A stretch of 64,000 bases of DNA, from contig JAECQR010000003.1 in assembly GCA_015999765.1 (NCBI GenBank), positions 1 to 64,000 on the forward strand, given 5' to 3'. A program made the position numbers and the translations under genes. Origin of the DNA: Flavobacteriia bacterium. Its GTDB lineage: Bacteria > Bacteroidota > Bacteroidia > Flavobacteriales > Weeksellaceae. Below are positions 32,787 to 43,562 of the stretch, in pieces; the first letter of the stretch is position 1; each line of letters opens with the position of its first letter. A model generated the notes under the pieces. The model did no database searches and had not been told where the DNA came from. It saw nothing but the letters and a program-made list of their open reading frames with translations.

Positions 32787-34256
32787 TTATAAAATTCGGT
32801 TTCTGTTTTTAAGAATATAATCAGTAACCACTTTTCCGGAGATTAAAGCCGGAGGTACACCAGGTCCGGGAACCGTTAGCTGTCCTGTGTAGAAAAGGTT
32901 TTTGATTCTTTTATTATCGATACTCGGTCGTAGCACCGAAGTCTGCAACAAAGTATTAGCCAGTCCGTAAGCGTTTCCGCGGCAAGAATGATACCGTTCT
33001 TTAAAATCGTTTACGCCAAAACTTTTCTTAAAGATAACGGAACTCCGCAGGTTTTCGCCTGTGTTTTTTTCAATCCGGTCCATAATTAATTCAAAATACT
33101 GATCATGAATTTCCGTTGAATCCTCTAAATCTACCGCAACAGGAATCAGGAAAAAGCCGATCTCTTTTCCTTCAGGGCAAAGTGCATCATCGGTTTTGCT
33201 GGAGAAGTTGGCGTAAAACAGTGGTTTTTTCGGAAGCGTTTTCGTGTCATAAATCTCTTCAGCGTGCTGTTCGAAATCAGTATCAAAGAATAAATTATGA
33301 TGCTGTAACTGAGGAACTTTTTTGTCGAACGCCACATAATATAAAAAGGAAGATGGTGCAAATGTTTTCTTCTGCCAGTAATCAGCGGTATAATTCTGCT
33401 CCGTTGACTTCAGCAAAGTCTCCGTGTGCGCATAATCCGCTCCGGAAATCACGATGTCTGCTTCGAAAACACCGTTTTTGGTGATGACGGATTTCGCGTC
33501 ATTATCCTCTGTGAAAATTTCTGTCACTTCTTCGTTAACCATAAACTTTACGCCCAATTCTTCGGCCAGCTGCTGCATTCCTTTTGCCACGGCGTTAAAA
33601 CCGCCTTTCGGATACCATGTTCCCATTCCGAAATCGGCATGGTTCATAAAATTGTAAAAGGCAGGTGTATTGTTGGGTTTTGCGCCTAAAAATAATACCG
33701 GGAATTCAAGAATACTTCTGAGCTTATGATTTTTGATTTTTTTTCTTACCGTTTCAGAAATGTTATGCACAAAAAGCGGAAGACGTTTTGCGGTTTCCAC
33801 ACTTACCAATTCCAGAATAGATTTGCCGGGGTTGTAAACCAGATCCTGCATCGCGATTTCGTAATTGGCTTTCGCTTTTTTCAAGAAATCCTTTAAATGT
33901 TTGCCGCTGCCGGGTTCTATTTTTTCAAAGGTTTCTATTATTTCTTCAGGTTTGTCGGAGATATCAATGAAATTATCTTTCCCGAAATACACGCGGTAAC
34001 CCGGGGAGAGTTTTTCAAGCTGATAATAATCTGAAACTTTTCTGCCGAAATTTGCAAAAAATCTTTCGAAAATATCCGGCATCCAGTACCAGCTTGGTCC
34101 CATATCGAATTTAAAGCCATCAATTTCAAGCAGAGATGCGCGGCCGCCAATCTGCTCGTTTTTTTCCAGAACAATAACCTGAAACCCTGCTTGAGCCATA
34201 TAACAGGCAGAAGCGAGCGACGAAAATCCTGAACCTATAATAATGACTTTTTTCAT
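32787..34256 (-). CDS. crtI: Phytoene desaturase
   Basis: FAD enzyme that introduces four double bonds into phytoene to give lycopene. It opens with the dinucleotide-binding IIGSGFSSLASACYMAQAG and EKNEQIGGRA, then FDMGPSWYWMPD; the C-terminal FAD segment is NLFYTGQLTVPGPGVPPALISGKVV (landmark around residues 455-480). 489 residues is normal for CrtI. It is the first gene of the operon crtI-crtB-small protein-crtZ-crtY-SRPBCC-SDR, all transcribed leftwards. Confidence 0.95.
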   Translation of the reverse strand: MKKVIIIGSGFSSLASACYMAQAGFQVIVLEKNEQIGGRASLLEIDGFKFDMGPSWYWMPDIFERFFANFGRKVSDYYQLEKLSPGYRVYFGKDNFIDISDKPEEIIETFEKIEPGSGKHLKDFLKKAKANYEIAMQDLVYNPGKSILELVSVETAKRLPLFVHNISETVRKKIKNHKLRSILEFPVLFLGAKPNNTPAFYNFMNHADFGMGTWYPKGGFNAVAKGMQQLAEELGVKFMVNEEVTEIFTEDNDAKSVITKNGVFEADIVISGADYAHTETLLKSTEQNYTADYWQKKTFAPSSFLYYVAFDKKVPQLQHHNLFFDTDFEQHAEEIYDTKTLPKKPLFYANFSSKTDDALCPEGKEIGFFLIPVAVDLEDSTEIHDQYFELIMDRIEKNTGENLRSSVIFKKSFGVNDFKERYHSCRGNAYGLANTLLQTSVLRPSIDNKRIKNLFYTGQLTVPGPGVPPALISGKVVTDYILKNRNRIL

Positions 34257-34273
34257 AAACTTAAATAATGGAC

Positions 34274-34281
34274 CAAAAATA
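34274..34281 (-). promoter_or_regulatory. Possible -7 box of the carotenoid operon
   Basis: On the minus strand this reads TATTTTTG (TAnnTTTG), 17 bases before the crtI ATG. There is no good -33 box, which would fit a promoter needing activation, but the assignment is weak. Confidence 0.35.
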
Positions 34282-34425
34282 TACTTAAATTTTTAATTAA
34301 GAAAATATTTTTACTAATTTTGTGATTCAAATTATCAATGATAAATATATTTAAAAAAAAGCGCAGGGTTTAAATTTTTATTTTTGATTTTTCCGGAGCT
34401 GTTAAATGTAGAATGTAAGTCTGTT

Positions 34426-34455
34426 TTTGAGTCGGTAATTTGTTCACTATCTTTG
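34426..34455 (+). promoter_or_regulatory. Promoter of the MarR-photolyase operon
   Basis: TTTG (34426-34429), 18-base spacer, TATCTTTG (34448-34455): a full -33/-7 consensus. The transcript would start near 34459, about 74 bases before the ATG. The 276-base intergenic region between this gene and crtI is the likely operator region for both directions. Confidence 0.75.
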
Positions 34456-34532
34456 CGAAAAAGTTATAGCAGTTTTTATTTGGAGATAAGTAAAATTGCT
34501 GGCTGGTGATTCAGGAATTTAAAATATGTAAA

Positions 34533-35174
34533 ATGGAGTTAAATTTAATCATTGACATTCTTACGGAACTCGATAATTATCAGAAAACTAACCCAAATAC
34601 CAATGCGGGCTTAGATGATTTCCGGCTTTATCTGAATCAGAAAGCGTATGAAAATGAGAACCCCAGAAATTTAACAGAAAAATTTGATCTTGATGTTTAC
34701 GATCTCGAAAATGAAATTGCAAAACAGGTCATTATGCTCGGCCGATACTCCAAACAGCTCATCCGCAAATCGCTGGAAAACCATCCCGATTTGGTTAACG
34801 AGGATTTCACCTATCTTTTCAGAATGATGGATTATGACAGTCTTACGAAAATGCAGCTGATCGAAAAAAATGCCCATGAAAAACAGACCGGAATCGAAAT
34901 CATCAAACGTTTGGTGAAAAACGGCCTGTTAGCCGAAAGCCCCGATGAACACGATAAAAGAAGTACGAGGATTGCAGTAACAAAAAAAGGGAAAAAAGTT
35001 TTTTTGGAATCCATGCAGGATATCACCGTTGTGTCAAAAATAATGTGCGGACAATTGAATACCAAGGAAAAAGAATCTCTGCTCAGTTCGCTTAAAAAGC
35101 TCAATACATTTCACCATACCGTTTACTCGAACTTTAAAAACGAAAATACTTCCGAAATCCTGAAATTAATTTAA
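34533..35174 (+). CDS. MarR-type winged-helix transcriptional regulator
   Basis: A 213-residue DNA-binding protein. The wing is visible in EIIKRLVKNGLLAESPDEHDKRSTRIAVTKKGKKVFLES (landmark residues 116-155): recognition helix, then the Asp-Arg-Arg-like DKRS and the beta-wing T-KKGK. An N-terminal helical extension of about 50 residues precedes the dimerisation helices. ATG at 34533 is preferred to an in-frame GTG at 34506. It is divergent from the carotenoid operon and one base ahead of the photolyase gene, so it probably controls pigment and DNA repair genes in response to a ligand or redox signal (inference). Confidence 0.85.
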   Translation: MELNLIIDILTELDNYQKTNPNTNAGLDDFRLYLNQKAYENENPRNLTEKFDLDVYDLENEIAKQVIMLGRYSKQLIRKSLENHPDLVNEDFTYLFRMMDYDSLTKMQLIEKNAHEKQTGIEIIKRLVKNGLLAESPDEHDKRSTRIAVTKKGKKVFLESMQDITVVSKIMCGQLNTKEKESLLSSLKKLNTFHHTVYSNFKNENTSEILKLI

Positions 35175-35175
35175 A

Positions 35176-36480
35176 ATGCCCGAAAAACTATCCGTTTTCT
35201 GGTTCAGAAGAGATTTAAGATTATCTGATAATCACGGACTGTATCAAGCATTAGTTTCCGGAAACAAAGTCTTACCCATTTTTATTTTCGATACCGAAAT
35301 CCTTTCCCAACTCGAAAGTAAAGAAGACCGTAGAGTTGATTTTATTTTTAAGGTATTGAATGACATCAATAATGAACTGGAAAAAACCGGAAAAGCAATT
35401 CAGATTTTTCATGGTAAGCCGTTAGAAATATTTCAGAAGCTTTCTGAAAATTATGCTATCAAAGAAGTTTTCTGCAACGAAGATTACGAACCTTCTGCGA
35501 TTAAAAGAGATTTGGCAGTAGCTGATTTTTTAACTTCTAAAAAAATCGAATTTCGTTCGTTCAAAGATCAGGTTCATTTTCACAAAAATGAAATACTGAA
35601 ATCTGATAAAACGCCGTACACCGTTTACACACCGTACTCCAAACAGTGGCTTTTGAAATATGATGCTGAGCAAACAGAAAGTTATCAGTCTGAGCAGTAT
35701 ATCCATCATTTCGAGAATGTTGAAAGACAGGAATTTTCATTGGAAGACATTGGGTTCCGTTCCACAGAACTAGAATTTAAAAGTCCAAATATCAACGAGG
35801 AGATTTTAAAACATTATCACAAAACCCGGAATTTTCCGGCAACCAAAACCTCAGAAATGAGTGTTCACCTGCGTTTCGGTACGATCAGTGTTCGGAGACT
35901 TGCGCAAACATCGGCCTCACTCAACCAAACCTATCTGAAAGAATTGATTTGGCGGGAGTTCTTCATGCAGATTCTGTATCATTTTCCTAAAGTTGTACAG
36001 CAATCTTTCAAAGCTAAATACGACGGAATTTCCTGGATTAATGATCCTGAAAATTTAAAAAAATGGCAGACTGGCAAAACTGGTTATCCGATTGTGGATG
36101 CGGGAATGCGCGAACTGAACGAAACCGGTTTGATGCACAACCGCGTGAGAATGGTTTGCGCAAGCTTTCTTACCAAAAATTTACTCATTGACTGGCGTAT
36201 TGGCGAAGCATATTTCGCGGAAAAGCTGCTTGATTATGATTTGTCGGCCAACAACGGAAACTGGCAATGGAGCGCGGGTTCCGGTTGCGACGCGGCGCCG
36301 TATTTCAGGGTTTTTAATCCCGAAGAGCAGCAGAAAAAGTTTGACCCTAATTTTGTTTATGTTAAAAAATGGGTGAAGGAATTCGGAACGTCAGCTTATC
36401 CGAAACCGATGATCGATCACAAATTCGCCAGAGAAAGAGCGCTGGAATCTTATAAAAAAGGACTGCAGGAATTACTGTAA
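35176..36480 (+). CDS. phr: Deoxyribodipyrimidine photolyase/cryptochrome
   Basis: Light-driven repair of cyclobutane pyrimidine dimers with FAD. 434 residues; the N-terminal antenna domain opens VFWFRRDLRLSDNHGL, and the C-terminal FAD domain has TPYSKQW, HLRFGTISVR, LIWREFFMQI, GYPIVDAGMRELNETGLMHNRVRM, and GNWQWSAGSGCDAAPYFRVFNP. These match class I CPD photolyases. The start follows the MarR stop by one base (translational coupling). The 3' end overlaps the convergent lipid kinase gene by 9 bases. Confidence 0.94.
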   Translation: MPEKLSVFWFRRDLRLSDNHGLYQALVSGNKVLPIFIFDTEILSQLESKEDRRVDFIFKVLNDINNELEKTGKAIQIFHGKPLEIFQKLSENYAIKEVFCNEDYEPSAIKRDLAVADFLTSKKIEFRSFKDQVHFHKNEILKSDKTPYTVYTPYSKQWLLKYDAEQTESYQSEQYIHHFENVERQEFSLEDIGFRSTELEFKSPNINEEILKHYHKTRNFPATKTSEMSVHLRFGTISVRRLAQTSASLNQTYLKELIWREFFMQILYHFPKVVQQSFKAKYDGISWINDPENLKKWQTGKTGYPIVDAGMRELNETGLMHNRVRMVCASFLTKNLLIDWRIGEAYFAEKLLDYDLSANNGNWQWSAGSGCDAAPYFRVFNPEEQQKKFDPNFVYVKKWVKEFGTSAYPKPMIDHKFARERALESYKKGLQELL

Positions 36481-37323
36481 AATATTGAGGCTTTTAGGCT
36501 GCACTTTTACTTTTACCGGCGATTCTATTTTGTTGAATTCTCCGTCAAGATGCCAGTTTTTCGTATCCACTTCAAATTCGATTTCAGAAACCGGAAGATA
36601 AGTGACATACTGATCGTCTTTCAGCCTTTTGGTAAACATTCTGAACGCGAAAAAAGGCGAGTAGGTTAACGGGAATTTCTTTACCAAAACCAAATCTACC
36701 AAACCGTCGCTTTTACTTGCTTTAGGCGCAATGTAAGCGTTATTGCCGAACTGTCGCGTGTTGGCGATGTTCAGCATTAAATAGCGGCCGCTGTATTTCT
36801 GAAAGTGTTTGGTGAGAAATTTAATCTGTACCGGTTTGTAATTGAAAAAAGTTTTGATCGAGACTTTAATATAATTTTTGAAACCTCTGTTGGTTTTTTC
36901 AAATTCCTTCACTACTTTTCCATCAAAGCCTGTCCCGGAAACGTTGATTGAAAGCTTTCCGTTCACCGTAAAAGTATCGATTTTTTTCACCTTTCTACCT
37001 TTAATTTTGGTAAAAAGTTCGTCGATGTTTTTTGAAAATTTGGTTTCATTTGAAAATCCGTTTCCGGAACCTGCGGGAAAAATGGCAAGAATTTTTTCTG
37101 TATTGATCAGTTTTTGCGCCACTGTTGAAATAGTTCCGTCTCCACCCACTGCTACGAAAATATCGGTGGTTGCATAGTGTTCGTCTATAAAATTAAAAGT
37201 TCCCTGAATCGACTCTGAAATATAAAACAGAGGATTGTTTACCTCTTTTTTCAAGGCTCGCAAAAACGGATGATAATCTTTTTTAGCCGAAAAAGGATTG
37301 ATGATGAAGGCAACATTTTCCAT
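36472..37323 (-). CDS. Diacylglycerol/lipid kinase family protein (YegS-like)
   Basis: 283 residues of the DAGK catalytic superfamily. Nucleotide-binding motif VAVGGDGTISTVA near residue 60 and FPAGSGNGFSNE near residue 82 are conserved; the second domain has GTGFDGKVVKEFE and ends with DGEF followed by a beta strand. Substrate may be diacylglycerol, phosphatidylglycerol or another lipid. It converges with phr, with a 9-base overlap of the coding ends. Confidence 0.9.
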   Translation of the reverse strand: MENVAFIINPFSAKKDYHPFLRALKKEVNNPLFYISESIQGTFNFIDEHYATTDIFVAVGGDGTISTVAQKLINTEKILAIFPAGSGNGFSNETKFSKNIDELFTKIKGRKVKKIDTFTVNGKLSINVSGTGFDGKVVKEFEKTNRGFKNYIKVSIKTFFNYKPVQIKFLTKHFQKYSGRYLMLNIANTRQFGNNAYIAPKASKSDGLVDLVLVKKFPLTYSPFFAFRMFTKRLKDDQYVTYLPVSEIEFEVDTKNWHLDGEFNKIESPVKVKVQPKSLNILQ

Positions 37324-37355
37324 ACAAACAGAGCAGAAGAAGACTGCAGATTTAA

Positions 37356-38168
37356 TTATTTTAAATTCAGTTTTGTTCTGAAATCCTGAGTGAGAAAAGG
37401 TTTAATTTCGGTATAAGGAATTTTAATCAACACCGGACCTGCCGCATAGGCCGCAATTTCATACTGGTTGTAAAGAAAGTAAAGGTTATTCTGGTCGAAA
37501 TAAAAATTATCATTCAGCGGAATCTCTTTTACGAGAAGCATTTCTGCCTGACCTCTTTCCAGATCGTTTTTCAGAAACTGATCCATAAGAATCCTGCTCC
37601 ATATTTTTGCATCACGCACTTTTAGAATATCTGCAAGAGTTATCTGCTTATTTGTTTTAACATCATAAACCCTGTATAATTCATTATAATAACCGTGAGC
37701 GCCACCCGTGTATCCATCAGCTTTATATTGAACCGTTATGTAATCGTTGAGTAGTGAAAGCATTTTCATGTAAGAATTCTGTTCCCAGGTTTGCGGAAAA
37801 TCCGGCGCCCAGTCTTCGAGAGATTTCTTAACCCCGTCATAATATGCTTTCTTCTGGGTGTTGAGTTCTGTAGTGATATTTTCTCTGGAATATTGCTCCA
37901 GTTTCATATTAACCGGTGCGTAAATACTGTCTAGCAGCATTTTATTACTCAGGTTAGGAAACACCAAAACTGTTGATTTAAATCCCGCTGTAAGATTTTC
38001 ACTTACCCTTAAGGAATCAACAATTTTAACGGAATCTGTCGCTGATAAATCAACTTTGGTGATCTGCTCAGGCGATTGTTCAGGTTTTTCCACCAAAGAT
38101 TTTTCTGCTTTTTTACAGCTGATTACAGATAGAATTACTAAAAACAGAACAGCGGAAATATTTTTCAT
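37356..38168 (-). CDS. DUF3298 (RsiV-like) lipoprotein
   Basis: 270 residues with a lipoprotein signal (lipobox VISC; ATG at 38168 chosen over an in-frame TTG two codons earlier), a short acidic/Gln-rich linker, then a DUF4163-like helix-rich part and DUF3298: KADGYTGGAHGYYNE near residue 155, LADILK, then FYFDQNNLYFLYNQYEIAAYAAGPVLIKIPY near the C-terminus (landmarks). The same fold occurs in the lysozyme-sensing RsiV anti-sigma domain, but no sigma factor is adjacent, so sensing is not implied. Located between the lipid kinase and the gyrB terminator. Confidence 0.82.
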   Translation of the reverse strand: MKNISAVLFLVILSVISCKKAEKSLVEKPEQSPEQITKVDLSATDSVKIVDSLRVSENLTAGFKSTVLVFPNLSNKMLLDSIYAPVNMKLEQYSRENITTELNTQKKAYYDGVKKSLEDWAPDFPQTWEQNSYMKMLSLLNDYITVQYKADGYTGGAHGYYNELYRVYDVKTNKQITLADILKVRDAKIWSRILMDQFLKNDLERGQAEMLLVKEIPLNDNFYFDQNNLYFLYNQYEIAAYAAGPVLIKIPYTEIKPFLTQDFRTKLNLK

Positions 38169-38192
38169 CCTCAAAATTAATTATTTTAAAAC

Positions 38193-38222
38193 AAAAAACT
38201 GTTCAATCCTGAACAGTTTTTT
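38193..38222 (-). terminator. Rho-independent terminator of gyrB
   Basis: A 13-bp perfect stem (38193-38205 with 38210-38222), loop ATCC, with T runs on both strands. It lies just downstream of gyrB and upstream of the DUF3298 gene. Confidence 0.9.
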
Positions 38223-38245
38223 TGTCTTATCTATGTTATTGTTGA

Positions 38246-40228
<1,983 letters not shown>

Positions 40229-40342
40229 TTAAATTTCCCTGAATTCCTGTCCGTTTCCCTGTTGGAAAAGACCAACAAATATACTGAATTTAATCGGATT
40301 ATAAAAGTATGGAAGCGGTGTAAAAGTGAAGAAGTTTTCCAC

Positions 40343-40374
40343 AAAAAGGTCCCCGGAATTACGGGGACTTTTTT
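40343..40374 (-). terminator. Rho-independent terminator of lysS
   Basis: A 7-bp GC-rich stem (40349-40355 with 40362-40368), loop GAATTA, with A5 to the left and T6 to the right, so it works for the leftward lysS transcript and could act in both directions. Confidence 0.85.
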
Positions 40375-40391
40375 AATAAATAGATCTGTTG

Positions 40392-42089
40392 TTAAAGAAG
40401 TTTCATGAGAACAGCTTCTTCAGCTTTTTCGACCTTAATCATTTCGAATTTGGTGAGGTTTTTTGTAGCCTTGTCCCATTTTTTTCCTGAAAGCTGGCTT
40501 CTGTTTTTTACTTCAGCAAGTTCCATGGCTTCTTCCTGAGAGTTCAGGATTTCGAGGATCACTTTTTCGTCTTCGCCCAGTTCGATTTGCGGAACGGTTT
40601 TTTCGGGTTTCATTTGCGGGAAGAACAAAACTTCCTGGATGGACGGGTTATTGGTTAAAAACATGATTAAACGGTCCATACCGATTCCTAAACCTGATGT
40701 TGGCGGCATTCCGTACTCCAAAGCGCGGAGGAAATCGTTGTCGATGAACATTGCTTCGTCGTCACCTCTTTCAGAAAGTGCCATTTGAGATTCGAAACGT
40801 TCTCTCTGGTCAATAGGGTCGTTTAATTCCGAATAAGCATTTGCGATTTCTTTACCGCAAACCATTAATTCAAACCTTTCGGTTAAACCTTCTTTGCTGC
40901 GGTGTTTTTTTGTTAAAGGCGACATCTCGATCGGATAATCGGTAATGAATGTTGGTTGTATGAAATTCCCTTCACATTTTTCTCCGAAAATTTCATCGAT
41001 TAATTTCCCTTTACCCATGGTTTCGTTCACTTCTACACCGATTGATTTTGCAAAATCAAAGAGTTCCTGCTCGGATTTTCCGGTGATGTCGAAACCTGTA
41101 AATTTCTGAATCGCTTCCGTCATCGAAATTCTAGGGTAGGGCGCCTTCCAGTTGATAGTATGTTCACCAAAAGTGGATTCAGAGTTTCCGTTAACGTGCG
41201 TGGCGCAAAATTCCAAAAGTTTCTCTGTGAAATCCATCATCCAGTTATAGTCTTTGTACGCGACATATATTTCCATTGCGGTAAATTCCGGATTGTGCGT
41301 TCTGTCCATTCCTTCATTTCTGAAGTTTTTTGAGAATTCGTAAACACCATCGAAACCACCAACAATTAATCTTTTCAGATATAATTCGTTCGCAATTCTT
41401 AAATATAAAGGAATGTCTAAAGCATTGTGATGCGTGATAAAAGGTTTTGCTGCAGCTCCCCCTGGAATCGACTGTAGGATAGGGGTTTCTACCTCAAAAT
41501 AGCCTGCATCATTGAAAAATGTACGCATGGCATTGAACAGTTTTGTTCTTTTTACAAAAACTTCTTTCACGTGAGGATTCACCGTTAAATCTACATAACG
41601 CTGGCGGTATCTGAGTTCAGGATCATTGAAAGCATCGTGTACTACACCATTTTCATCTGTTCTTGGCTGTGGAAGTGGACGTAGAGATTTGGTTAGAATT
41701 TTAAAGTTCTCAACTTTTACGGTCATTTCACCAACCTGAGTAGTGAAAAGTTCGCCTTCGATCCCAATGATATCACCAATATCCAGAAGATGTTTATAAA
41801 CTTCGTTATACAGGGTTTTATCTTCGCCGGTACAGATTTCATCACGGTTAAAATACACCTGAATGCGGCCTTCGGAATCCTGCAGTTCAGCGAAACTTGC
41901 CTTTCCCTGGATTCTGCGGCTCATCAAGCGTCCAGCAATCTGTATTTTTTTACCTTCTGTAAAATTTTCCTTGATTGATTTTGTGGTATCTGTGATTTTA
42001 TATTCCTCTGCCGGAAAAGCGTCGATACCCATTTTCTGTAAGGTTGCCAACTTTTCTCTCCGAATGATTTCCTGTTCTGATAACTGCAT
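40392..42089 (-). CDS. lysS: Lysyl-tRNA synthetase, class II
   Basis: Charges tRNA-Lys. 565 residues: OB-fold anticodon-binding domain (IQIAGRLMSRRIQGKASFAELQD near residue 48), class II motif 1 around TPILQSIPGGAAAKPF, motif 2 FRNEGMDRTHNPEFT, and motif 3 PPTSGLGIGMDRLIMF. A C-terminal extension of about 60 residues beyond motif 3 (after MKPEKT) is typical of Bacteroidota LysS. It has its own -7 box (minus strand TAAATTTG at 42119-42112) and stands after the small lipoprotein's terminator. Confidence 0.97.
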   Translation of the reverse strand: MQLSEQEIIRREKLATLQKMGIDAFPAEEYKITDTTKSIKENFTEGKKIQIAGRLMSRRIQGKASFAELQDSEGRIQVYFNRDEICTGEDKTLYNEVYKHLLDIGDIIGIEGELFTTQVGEMTVKVENFKILTKSLRPLPQPRTDENGVVHDAFNDPELRYRQRYVDLTVNPHVKEVFVKRTKLFNAMRTFFNDAGYFEVETPILQSIPGGAAAKPFITHHNALDIPLYLRIANELYLKRLIVGGFDGVYEFSKNFRNEGMDRTHNPEFTAMEIYVAYKDYNWMMDFTEKLLEFCATHVNGNSESTFGEHTINWKAPYPRISMTEAIQKFTGFDITGKSEQELFDFAKSIGVEVNETMGKGKLIDEIFGEKCEGNFIQPTFITDYPIEMSPLTKKHRSKEGLTERFELMVCGKEIANAYSELNDPIDQRERFESQMALSERGDDEAMFIDNDFLRALEYGMPPTSGLGIGMDRLIMFLTNNPSIQEVLFFPQMKPEKTVPQIELGEDEKVILEILNSQEEAMELAEVKNRSQLSGKKWDKATKNLTKFEMIKVEKAEEAVLMKLL

Positions 42090-42142
42090 GTTTTCTTGCT
42101 TTTTAAGAGCGCAAATTTAGTGATTTTTTGATGAATATGAAT

Positions 42143-42169
42143 AAAAAAAGCAGCCTGCAACGGCTGCTT
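42143..42169 (-). terminator. Rho-independent terminator of the small lipoprotein gene
   Basis: An 8-bp stem (42148-42155 with 42162-42169), loop TGCAAC, with a run of T on the minus strand from the A tract at 42143-42149. Confidence 0.87.
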
Positions 42170-42191
42170 CTGATCATTTAAAATCTCCGGA

Positions 42192-42362
42192 TTATTTAAC
42201 CGTGGTAGAATCAGCAGCCACAGGTGCTGCTGCTGGAGCGGAAACGGTAACTTCTGCTTCCGGTTCTTCCAACATTCTGTTGCTTTCCGTTGAAGTTTCT
42301 TTCTTTGAACAGCTTGCCAATACCAAGCCGCCGATGAATGCAAATGCCAATAATTTTTTCAT
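42192..42362 (-). CDS. Small lipoprotein, 56 residues
   Basis: A short gene with full supporting signals: a consensus promoter just upstream, an ATG at 42362, a lipoprotein signal MKKLLAFAFIGGLVLASC (Cys18), and a terminator after the TAA. The mature peptide is only 38 residues, rich in Ser, Thr, Glu and Ala/Pro (SKKETSTESNR, then VSAPAAAPVAADSTTVK), probably unstructured. No family recognised. It may be an abundant outer-membrane lipoprotein; function is not visible. Confidence 0.88.
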   Translation of the reverse strand: MKKLLAFAFIGGLVLASCSKKETSTESNRMLEEPEAEVTVSAPAAAPVAADSTTVK

Positions 42363-42379
42363 TGTAAATTTAATTTGGG

Positions 42380-42410
42380 CAAAAATAGAGATTTACAAAT
42401 CAATGTTCAA
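42380..42410 (-). promoter_or_regulatory. Promoter of the small lipoprotein gene
   Basis: On the minus strand: TTG (42410-42408), 20-base spacer, TATTTTTG (42387-42380). A full consensus, with the ATG 17 bases downstream of the box. Confidence 0.75.
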
Positions 42411-42486
42411 TTAGTAAACTTGTTTTATTTTTATTTAAAGTAATTACAAATTGCGAGATTTCTGGAAATACGCTACCAAGAATTTG

Positions 42487-42494
42487 TAAATTTG
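42487..42494 (+). promoter_or_regulatory. -7 box of the metal-efflux operon
   Basis: TAAATTTG matches TAnnTTTG. It ends four bases before the GTG start codon at 42499, so transcription would begin at or next to the start codon. No clear -33 box is present. Confidence 0.45.
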
Positions 42495-42498
42495 TCTT

Positions 42499-42885
42499 GT
42501 GAAAAGGCCTGTAGTTTATATTTTTCTTTGCATATACCTCTTATCTTTTACAGAGGTGAGGCAGGTGCTGAAGATTCCCAATTTCGTAGAACACTACATT
42601 TCGCATAAAATTACCAACAGCAGTACATCTATGTTTTCCTTTATTAAAATGCATTATCTGGATGACCATGTAGTCGATGCAGACTATCATCAGGACATGA
42701 AGCTGCCTTTTAAAACACACGAAACAAATACCTTTGTAGCGAATCCACTTACCATCCCTGAAAATTTTGGATTTAATATAAATCTTCCCAAGCTTTTCAG
42801 GGAAAAAGCACTCATTTTTTCTTACAATCCCAATTATGCTTCCAATCCGTTAGCATCCATTTTCCGTCCGCCGATTTTAATTTAA
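42499..42885 (+). CDS. Small membrane-anchored protein at the head of the Czc operon
   Basis: 128 residues, GTG start inferred because it is the only start before the N-terminal hydrophobic segment (VVYIFLCIYLLSFTEVRQVLKIP). The rest is soluble, with FVEHYISHK, FIKMHYLDDHVVDADYHQDMKLPFKTHE and FSYNPNYASNPLASIF. Histidines and acidic residues are frequent. I recall similar proteins ahead of RND metal-efflux genes in many flavobacteria, without a known role; a periplasmic metal-binding or sensing part is a reasonable guess. 91 bases separate it from the next gene. Confidence 0.75.
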   Translation: MKRPVVYIFLCIYLLSFTEVRQVLKIPNFVEHYISHKITNSSTSMFSFIKMHYLDDHVVDADYHQDMKLPFKTHETNTFVANPLTIPENFGFNINLPKLFREKALIFSYNPNYASNPLASIFRPPILI

Positions 42886-42976
42886 ATAGCAAGCTAGCAC
42901 CAGAAATATTTTCAGTAAATCCATTATTGAGAAAGTTTCGCGATATCTTTTTATTTAAATTTTAAAATCATACAAA

Positions 42977-43468
42977 ATGAACAATACACATCTGCATTTG
43001 GTTGTAAACCATTTGCCAATCATATTTCCTGTCGTAGGACTGATTATTCTTCTCATCGGTATTTTTACAAAAACCGAAATTTCCAAACGTAATGCATATA
43101 TCACTTTCATTTTAGGGGCCCTTGCCTCAATAGCCGCGATGGCTACGGGCGAAGGTGCCGAAGAAGGCGTAGAAAATCTACCTGGTGTCGCAGAGAGTTT
43201 AATTAAAATCCACGAAGAAGCTGCTGAACTTTTTGCCGGTTTGTCGTATGTTTTAGGCGGCCTGAGTGCAGTAGCGCTTTTCGCGAGTTTCAGAAGCTAT
43301 ACATTTTCTAAAATAATGCCCTTCATTGTCGGTTTATTTGCCTTAGCAACCTTGTTTTTTGCCCAAAAGGCTGGTTCTACAGGCGGCGAAATCCGTCATA
43401 CGGAAATCAGAAGCGGAGCTGCGGTTCAAAATGGAAATGCATCTGAGCATGGGGACGATAATGATTAA
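42977..43468 (+). CDS. DUF2231-like four-helix membrane protein
   Basis: 163 residues, four transmembrane segments (about residues 12-30, 38-56, 85-103, 109-127). Conserved-looking polar residues sit at the helix ends: HLHLVVNHLP at the start, ATGEGAEE after helix 2, HEEAAE before helix 3, and TGGEIRHTEI after helix 4. This resembles DUF2231-type small membrane proteins, in which paired His residues have been suggested to hold heme or metal. It lies between the small anchored protein and czcA (94 bases), so it probably belongs to the metal-efflux operon. Confidence 0.75.
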   Translation: MNNTHLHLVVNHLPIIFPVVGLIILLIGIFTKTEISKRNAYITFILGALASIAAMATGEGAEEGVENLPGVAESLIKIHEEAAELFAGLSYVLGGLSAVALFASFRSYTFSKIMPFIVGLFALATLFFAQKAGSTGGEIRHTEIRSGAAVQNGNASEHGDDND

Positions 43469-43562
43469 TATCACTTTAAAGTTATTTGTATCATAAAGCT
43501 CTTAAAATGAGCATATTAGTTTGTAAATTTATTATGGTGATTATTAATTATAAAGTGAAAAA

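Noticed and set aside
41924-42343. Open frame of about 139 codons on the minus strand spanning the small lipoprotein gene and the start of lysS
   Set aside because: It crosses the terminator and promoter between two supported genes and lies out of frame with both; the lipoprotein frame has promoter, lipobox and terminator.
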